Part shown: one piece after another, positions 6,284 through 6,753 of the stretch
Numbering within the stretch: position 1 is the first letter of the stretch
Layout of the letters: the number at the start of each line of letters is the position of its first letter
DNA from: Fidelibacterota bacterium
GTDB taxonomy: Bacteria; Fidelibacterota; UBA2242; JAFGTP01
NCBI GenBank assembly: GCA_029939785.1
Contig: JAOZSG010000193.1
Location: 1-6,753, forward strand
DNA length: 6,753 bases
Direction: 5' to 3'
Position numbers and translations under genes: made by a program
The notes under the pieces: generated by a model
Database searches by the model: none
Seen by the model: the letters and a program-made list of their open reading frames with translations, nothing else
Told to the model about the DNA's origin: nothing

Positions 6284-6753
6284 TTTCTTTTTTAATTTCT
6301 TCCAATTCTCTTTTTGTAACACCGGCAGGTTTTAATATAACCCAATTTTCAAGACCGGCATCTGACTCAAATCCAATTCCTGTTAATGTATCTAATTCTG
6401 ACACAAGTTTAACTAAAGTATCTGATATTATTTTTTCTTCATCTTTAATCCACTGTAATTGCTCGGTATATAGCGTAATTCCGCTATCAGATATTACTAC
6501 AACATTACCATAAGCATAAAGATTATTTTTTATTTCGTCAACTTCTGCCCTTTTACATAAAAGATGCGATGTATTAACACCAAATTTATCAAAAAAATCA
6601 ACGTGTACCTGCTGATCCATAAAAGTTAGCTGTTTATTGTTAAATTTCCAAAGATGTCCTGATTTTACAATAGCTCTATTTAAGCCGTTTCGGGAAATAA
6701 CAATGGTAGAATTCCAACTTTGATGATCAGGAATATCCTTTTTTGTTTCAATT
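6276..6753 (-). CDS. lptC: LPS export system protein LptC (5' end cut off by window edge)
   Basis: LptC is the bitopic inner-membrane protein that passes lipopolysaccharide from the LptB2FG transporter to the periplasmic LptA bridge. The frame stays open from the TAG stop at 6276-6278 to the right edge, giving 158 visible residues. An internal ATG at 6618-6620 is not the true start, because family-like sequence continues upstream of it (PDHQSWNSTI near the edge, then SGHLWKF). Visible signatures are the beta-jellyroll repeats: HVDFFDKFG, then YAYGNVVVISDSGITLYTEQL, then ISDTLVKL, GIGFESD and LENWVI, all typical of the LptC/YrbK family. The missing N-terminus should hold the membrane anchor, roughly 30-40 residues. 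The C-terminus ends in a charged, Lys/Glu-rich tail. The stop overlaps the start of lptB by 8 bases, so the two are probably translationally coupled. The related OstA/LptA fold is a less likely alternative; the GFESD and LENW motifs favour LptC. Confidence 0.88.
   Translation of the reverse strand, partial: IETKKDIPDHQSWNSTIVISRNGLNRAIVKSGHLWKFNNKQLTFMDQQVHVDFFDKFGVNTSHLLCKRAEVDEIKNNLYAYGNVVVISDSGITLYTEQLQWIKDEEKIISDTLVKLVSELDTLTGIGFESDAGLENWVILKPAGVTKRELEEIKKENE

Larger units (their letters stand above)
1..6753 (-). other. Probable single operon lptC-lptB-rpoN-hflK-hflC-hslV-hslU-argF
   Basis: All eight genes run in the same direction. Junctions in transcription order are an 8-base overlap, a 1-base overlap, a 10-base gap, a 4-base overlap, and gaps of 23, 1 and 17 bases. 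No terminator-like hairpin with a U-tract and no room for a conventional intergenic promoter was seen, so at least co-transcription is likely. Promoters inside coding regions cannot be excluded, and both ends of the operon lie outside the window. Confidence 0.75.

Noticed and set aside
6281..6322. Upstream GTG start for lptB adding 13 residues.
   Set aside because: The extra residues are Lys-rich, translated from inside lptC in another frame, and make the protein longer than the family. The internal ATG gives the expected length.
6276..6620. A stand-alone 114-residue protein starting at the internal ATG of lptC.
   Set aside because: The same frame is open to the window edge, and residues upstream of this Met match the LptC fold, so it is an internal methionine.

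Overview
The window is a tightly packed bacterial chromosomal segment with eight genes, all on the minus strand. In order of transcription (right to left) they are lptC (5' end cut by the window), lptB, rpoN, hflK, hflC, hslV, hslU and argF (3' end cut by the window). Gaps are at most 23 bases and several genes overlap by 1 to 8 bases. I see no terminator, promoter, RNA gene, mobile element or CRISPR array. There is no gene-free stretch over 300 bases.

The DNA is AT-rich (by eye about one third GC). LptB/LptC imply a Gram-negative-type outer membrane with lipopolysaccharide or a similar glycolipid. The LptC sequence and the mix of RpoN, HflKC, HslUV and ArgF would suit a lineage of the FCB superphylum or a neighbouring group (for example Marinimicrobia, Calditrichota, Ignavibacteria or Cloacimonadota). 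This is inference from motif style only and the phylum is not established.

Right part (4158-6753): LPS transport and sigma-54. lptC and lptB encode the inner-membrane-anchored periplasmic LptC and the cytoplasmic ATPase LptB of the LPS extraction machine. rpoN follows lptB through a TAATG junction; lptB-rpoN adjacency is widespread in bacteria.

Middle part (2199-4147): hflK and hflC, an overlapping pair of SPFH/band-7 membrane proteins. In characterised bacteria they form a large membrane cage around the FtsH protease. Both have strong Shine-Dalgarno sequences inside the end of the preceding gene.

Left part (1-2175): hslV and hslU, the proteasome-like peptidase and its AAA+ unfoldase, one base apart. 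They are followed after 17 bases by the first 84 codons of argF (ornithine carbamoyltransferase, arginine biosynthesis).

The cluster joins envelope lipid export, an alternative sigma factor and two protease systems in one probable transcript. Every gene belongs to a known family and looks intact where it is complete. The main points of interest are gene order (no lptA between lptC and lptB, hflKC where hpf/ptsN often lie), translational coupling, and an oddly spaced ribosome binding site before hslV. I found no convincing sign of an undescribed system.
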